DNA of 64,000 bases from Pseudodesulfovibrio aespoeensis Aspo-2 (GTDB lineage Bacteria > Desulfobacterota > Desulfovibrionia > Desulfovibrionales > Desulfovibrionaceae), in NCBI RefSeq assembly GCF_000176915.2, contig NC_014844.1, positions 1,674,001-1,738,000 of the forward strand. The letters run 5' to 3'. Positions 61,580 to 64,000 of this stretch are shown here, piece after piece. Every line of letters starts with the position of its first letter. Position 1 is the first letter of the stretch. Made by a program: the position numbers and the translations under genes. The notes under the pieces were generated by a model, which saw only the letters and a list, made by a program, of their open reading frames with translations, was not told where the DNA came from and did not search any database.

Positions 61580-61627
61580 CGTTCATTGGAGCGAGTGTCT
61601 TCGCCAGGAACTGGCGACCGCTCTGCC

Positions 61628-62413
61628 CTACTCGGCCATGGCGTTCATGGCACGGCCAGGGTCGCGCTCCACCGCGTCCAGCAGTTCGAGAACCCTGGAC
61701 TCGGGCAGCCAACTGACGCGGCCAGTCCCGACGTCGTAAATCGCCCCGACCACCTTGACCTTGCCGGACCTGACGATCATGCGGGTGGCCGGGCTCTGCA
61801 TGAACAGGTCCGTGATGCCCTGCCAGACGTTCTCCTCGATGGCAAAGGGCAACACGGCCCTGCCCGAAGCATCGGGATGGGCGGCGATGGCCCGCTGCAC
61901 AGCCGGGATGATGGGAGCGACCAGCGGCGGAATATTGCGTTCAAACGTCAGCTTGCGCCCCTGCACCACGTCGGTCACGGCTGCGACAGCGCCGCATTGG
62001 GTGTGCCCCATGACCACCAGCACCGGCGTGTGCACATGGGCCAGCCCGTACTCGATGGACCCGGCCTCGTCGGTTTTCACCACATTGCCCGCCACCCGGA
62101 CCACGAACAGGTCTATGAATCCGGCGTCGAAAATCCGCTCCACCGGCACGCGGGAATCCGCGCAGGAAAGCACGGTGGCAAAGGCATGATCGGCCTGGCT
62201 CTCGTTCCCGGCCTGGGCCAGCCGCTCCGCGTCGGTGTTTTCATGGAGCGCCTTCCCGGCGACGAACCGCTCGTTGCCTTCCTTGAGCATGGCCATGACC
62301 TCGTCGGGTGAGGCTTTGCCCACCACCAGCTCGGCCTGGGCCAAGGCCACCAGGACAGTGGCAAACACAACGTTCGCGCAGATGATGGCCAGGGAATGGA
62401 ATTTACGGTCCAT
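61628..62413 (-). CDS. Periplasmic beta-class carbonic anhydrase
   Basis: 261 residues. An N-terminal hydrophobic signal (SLAIICANVVFATVLVALAQA) suggests export. The beta-CA zinc site is complete: Cys84, Asp86 (with Arg88) in CADSRVPVE, and His137, Cys140 in GHTQCGAV. Ahead of it is MLKEGNERFVAGK, common to the family. It interconverts CO2 and bicarbonate, which in a sulfate reducer could supply bicarbonate or buffer the periplasm. GGGAGGAG precedes the ATG; the frame is open upstream but without a fitting start. Confidence 0.9.
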   Translation of the reverse strand: MDRKFHSLAIICANVVFATVLVALAQAELVVGKASPDEVMAMLKEGNERFVAGKALHENTDAERLAQAGNESQADHAFATVLSCADSRVPVERIFDAGFIDLFVVRVAGNVVKTDEAGSIEYGLAHVHTPVLVVMGHTQCGAVAAVTDVVQGRKLTFERNIPPLVAPIIPAVQRAIAAHPDASGRAVLPFAIEENVWQGITDLFMQSPATRMIVRSGKVKVVGAIYDVGTGRVSWLPESRVLELLDAVERDPGRAMNAMAE

Positions 62414-62664
62414 GCTCTCCTCCCGATTTAGGTGCATGAGTGACACGATGAAAGACAAGATCATAGGACATTATAATGACATGCTGGCATATAAGTATCA
62501 TTCACACAACCCGAATTGAGGAAATACGTGCTGCTGTCCTTCGGAGGACGACTGAACATAGGCATGAGCATACGGCGTATGGGATGCACCCGTGAGTAAA
62601 AGGATACTGGACGCACCAAAAGAGGAAGGGTTGCAGCTTGTTAGCCGCAACCCTTTTTCATTCG
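62414..62664. other. Intergenic region between carbonic anhydrase and tRNA-Leu
   Basis: 251 bases. An exact TATAAT on the minus strand (62475-62470) may be the -10 box of the carbonic anhydrase gene, about 55 bases upstream of its ATG, though no good -35 box precedes it. The terminator at 62626-62655 closes the tRNA/secG transcript. Nothing else is recognised. Confidence 0.45.
62626..62655 (-). terminator. Terminator downstream of tRNA-Leu
   Basis: Stem AAGGGTTGC / GCAACCCTT with a 12-base loop, 9 bases past the tRNA 3' end. The minus strand continues CCTCTTTTGG; the plus strand has TTTTC, so it may work both ways. Confidence 0.75.
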
Positions 62665-62751
62665 TGGTGCCGAGGGGGGGATTCGAACCCCCACGGAATT
62701 TCTTCCACTGCCCCCTCAAGACAGCGTGTCTACCAATTCCACCACCTCGGC
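62665..62751 (-). tRNA. tRNA-Leu (anticodon GAG)
   Basis: 87 bases with encoded CCA. The acceptor stem GCCGAGG pairs with CCTCGGC, the anticodon arm is CTGTC-TTGAGGG-GGCAG, the T arm has GGTTCGAATCC, and a long variable arm (GTGGAAGAAATTCCGT) is typical for tRNA-Leu. It decodes CUC and CUU and lies 13 bases downstream of secG on the same strand. Confidence 0.97.
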
Positions 62752-62764
62752 TTTATGCTTTGAG

Positions 62765-63112
62765 CTATTCGCTCTTGGCTTTGTCGCCGGTGTCCATGAA
62801 CTTCACGCCGGGCTTCTGCTGATCAGCCGGGACGATCGGTTGGACGATGCCGTCACCCTTGAGCATGAGGGAATCCTGCGTAGATACCTTGTTGCCGGTG
62901 ATGACGTTGTAGGTCAGAGAGGTGATCAGGAAAACCGTTGCCAAGCCTGCCGTGATCTTCACCAGGATGCCGCCCGCGCCGGTGCTGCCGAACATGGTGC
63001 TGCTCCCGCCGCCGAAGATGACGCCCATCCCCTCGTGACCGGATTGAAGCATTACTGCGCCGATCAAAAAGATGCAAGCCAAAACATGGATGACAATGAC
63101 TAAATTATCCAC
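62765..63112 (-). CDS. secG: Preprotein translocase subunit SecG
   Basis: 115 residues with two membrane helices. It shows the SecG pattern LVIVIHVLACIFLIGAVMLQSGHEGMGVIFGGGSSTMFGSTGAGGILVKITAGLATVFLITSL, and a longer charged C-terminal tail than E. coli. It is part of SecYEG. It starts with GTG (63112-63110) after AAGGTAAGATT. The gene lies between tpiA and tRNA-Leu, an order common in bacteria. Confidence 0.94.
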   Translation of the reverse strand: MDNLVIVIHVLACIFLIGAVMLQSGHEGMGVIFGGGSSTMFGSTGAGGILVKITAGLATVFLITSLTYNVITGNKVSTQDSLMLKGDGIVQPIVPADQQKPGVKFMDTGDKAKSE

Positions 63113-63152
63113 AATCTTACCTTATACTCCCTCGTTACAATCCGCTTGCTCA

Positions 63153-63908
63153 TCAGGCCAGAACGATCTGAGAAAAGCTTTCGCTCTGCAAGCTCGCGCC
63201 TCCTACCAAGACACCGTCGACATTGTCAAGCGCAATAATCTCGGCGCAGTTGGAAGGCTTGACGCTGCCTCCGTACAATATGCGCATTTCATTGGCTTTT
63301 TTGCCAAGGATGGCGGCCATGGTTTTTCGGGTAAAGGCGTGGGCCGCAAGAATCTCCTCAGGCCCGGCCACCTCGCCGGTGCCGATGGCCCAGACAGGCT
63401 CGTAGGCCACGCTGATTCTTTCGGGCGAGACATCCAGGGGCACGTCCTTCAGGCCCAGGCGCAGCTGGCGCTCCAGGACCTCTTCCACGCGGCCCGCCCT
63501 GCGTTCATCGATGAGTTCGCCGATGCACAGGATGACGCGCAACCCGGCGGACAGGCCAAACGCGGTCTTCTGGCCAATATAGGCGTCATCCTCACCCAGG
63601 ACATGGCGACGCTCCGAGTGGCCTGTCAGGCCGTATGCCGCCCCAACATCGCGGAGCATGGCGGGCGATATCTCGCCGGTGAACGCGCCCTCTTCCCTGA
63701 AATAGAAATCCTGGCCGCCCGTGGCAAAACCAGGCACTCCCGAAAACGCGTCCGAGACCGCCTTGAGACAGGTGAACGGCGGGCAGACAAGCACTTCGCG
63801 ATCCTGGGGGAGTTTTGCCGCAGCAAGCTCGACCAGTCCGCGGGCCGTGGCCTGCGCCTCGTCCCAAGTCTTGAACATCTTCCAGTTGGCGGCCATCAAT
63901 TTCTTCAT
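63153..63908 (-). CDS. tpiA: Triose-phosphate isomerase
   Basis: 251 residues of glycolysis and gluconeogenesis. Catalytic residues are in AANWKM (Asn, Lys), GLTGHSERR (His) and [12 protein letters not shown] (Glu); the phosphate-binding loop is YGGSVKPSN and [10 protein letters not shown]. The ATG at 63908 overlaps the pgk stop by 4 bases (ATGA), with AGGAG 11 bases upstream. The order is pgk-tpiA-secG-tRNA. Confidence 0.95.
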   Translation of the reverse strand: MKKLMAANWKMFKTWDEAQATARGLVELAAAKLPQDREVLVCPPFTCLKAVSDAFSGVPGFATGGQDFYFREEGAFTGEISPAMLRDVGAAYGLTGHSERRHVLGEDDAYIGQKTAFGLSAGLRVILCIGELIDERRAGRVEEVLERQLRLGLKDVPLDVSPERISVAYEPVWAIGTGEVAGPEEILAAHAFTRKTMAAILGKKANEMRILYGGSVKPSNCAEIIALDNVDGVLVGGASLQSESFSQIVLA

Positions 63909-64000
63909 TTCTTCATGCACTCCTTTAAGGCTTGAATCGCGGGCAGGTCCTTGCCCTCCAGGAACTGGAGGAAGGAGCCGCCGCCCGTGGATATGAAGCT
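63905..64000 (-). CDS. pgk: Phosphoglycerate kinase, C-terminal end (runs off the right edge)
   Basis: The last 31 residues are seen: [20 protein letters not shown] is the conserved C-terminus of phosphoglycerate kinase, whose GGGSxLE-like loop binds nucleotide. The stop TGA overlaps the tpiA start. Phosphoglycerate kinase makes ATP from 1,3-bisphosphoglycerate. Confidence 0.88.
   Translation of the reverse strand, partial: SFISTGGGSFLQFLEGKDLPAIQALKECMKK

Overview
This window is a 64 kb piece of housekeeping chromosome from a high-GC sulfate-reducing bacterium, most likely Desulfovibrionaceae (Pseudodesulfovibrio/Desulfovibrio type). The inference rests on several traits: an adenylate kinase with the Cys129/His135/Cys151/Cys154 metal site known from Desulfovibrio gigas; a five-gene split (archaeal-type) glutamate synthase; a precorrin-2 dehydrogenase/ccsA-like/hemA cluster; LL-diaminopimelate aminotransferase; and a sodium:solute symporter with a tiny partner protein. 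I see no prophage, CRISPR array, insertion sequence or transposase. The only mobile-looking sequence is one MITE-like non-coding element near 16.3-16.6 kb.

Layout. 0-1.9 kb (minus): methylthioadenosine/adenine salvage (apt, mtnP, mtaD-like). 1.9-10.2 kb (plus): rsmA, HU, a small membrane protein, then the classical macromolecular-synthesis operon rpsU-yqeY-mutS2-dnaG-rpoD with its terminator. 10.2-11.2 kb: cbiB. 11.2-16.2 kb (minus): an HExxH membrane protein, ndk-proC, and a three-gene ABC importer. 16.3-23.5 kb (minus): fliM, then an overlapping cell-envelope/repair run prmA, endonuclease-III-like glycosylase, envC-like, ctp protease and divergent polysaccharide deacetylase. 23.5-27.4 kb (minus): argD, dut, and the symporter pair, preceded by a phenylalanine-rich leader peptide and an intrinsic terminator. 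27.7-33.0 kb (plus): the split glutamate synthase. 33.0-36.2 kb (plus): yajC-secD-secF. 36.3-41.3 kb (minus): adk, tilS, hemA, a ccsA-like protein and siroheme synthase. 41.4-43.9 kb (plus): two glycosyltransferases. 44.0-56.7 kb (minus): a long run xerD, DHH/CBS/tRNA nucleotidyltransferase fusion, LOG-like, HIT, lapA, lapB, mutS, lipoprotein, lysA, rsmE, rarA. 56.9-58.9 kb (plus): dapL, folK, a YHS-like protein. 59.4-61.5 kb (plus): a large secreted repeat protein. 61.6-64 kb (minus): periplasmic carbonic anhydrase, tRNA-Leu(GAG), secG, tpiA and the end of pgk.

The most interesting signal is at 27.17-27.38 kb on the minus strand. It is a short reading frame with nine Phe codons within twelve, followed by a terminator whose first arm can pair with sequence just after the Phe run. 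This is the architecture of a translational attenuator. Its downstream genes are not Phe biosynthesis genes but a 48-residue membrane peptide and an SSS-family symporter, which suggests a phenylalanine (or aromatic amino acid) uptake system. A second oddity is folK, which is overlapped by dapL and has no ATG, GTG or TTG near its conserved N-terminus.

Many genes are joined by 4-base ATGA overlaps, so start sites were often fixed from the upstream stop codon. All functional calls come from reading motifs and gene context by eye; no database search was possible.
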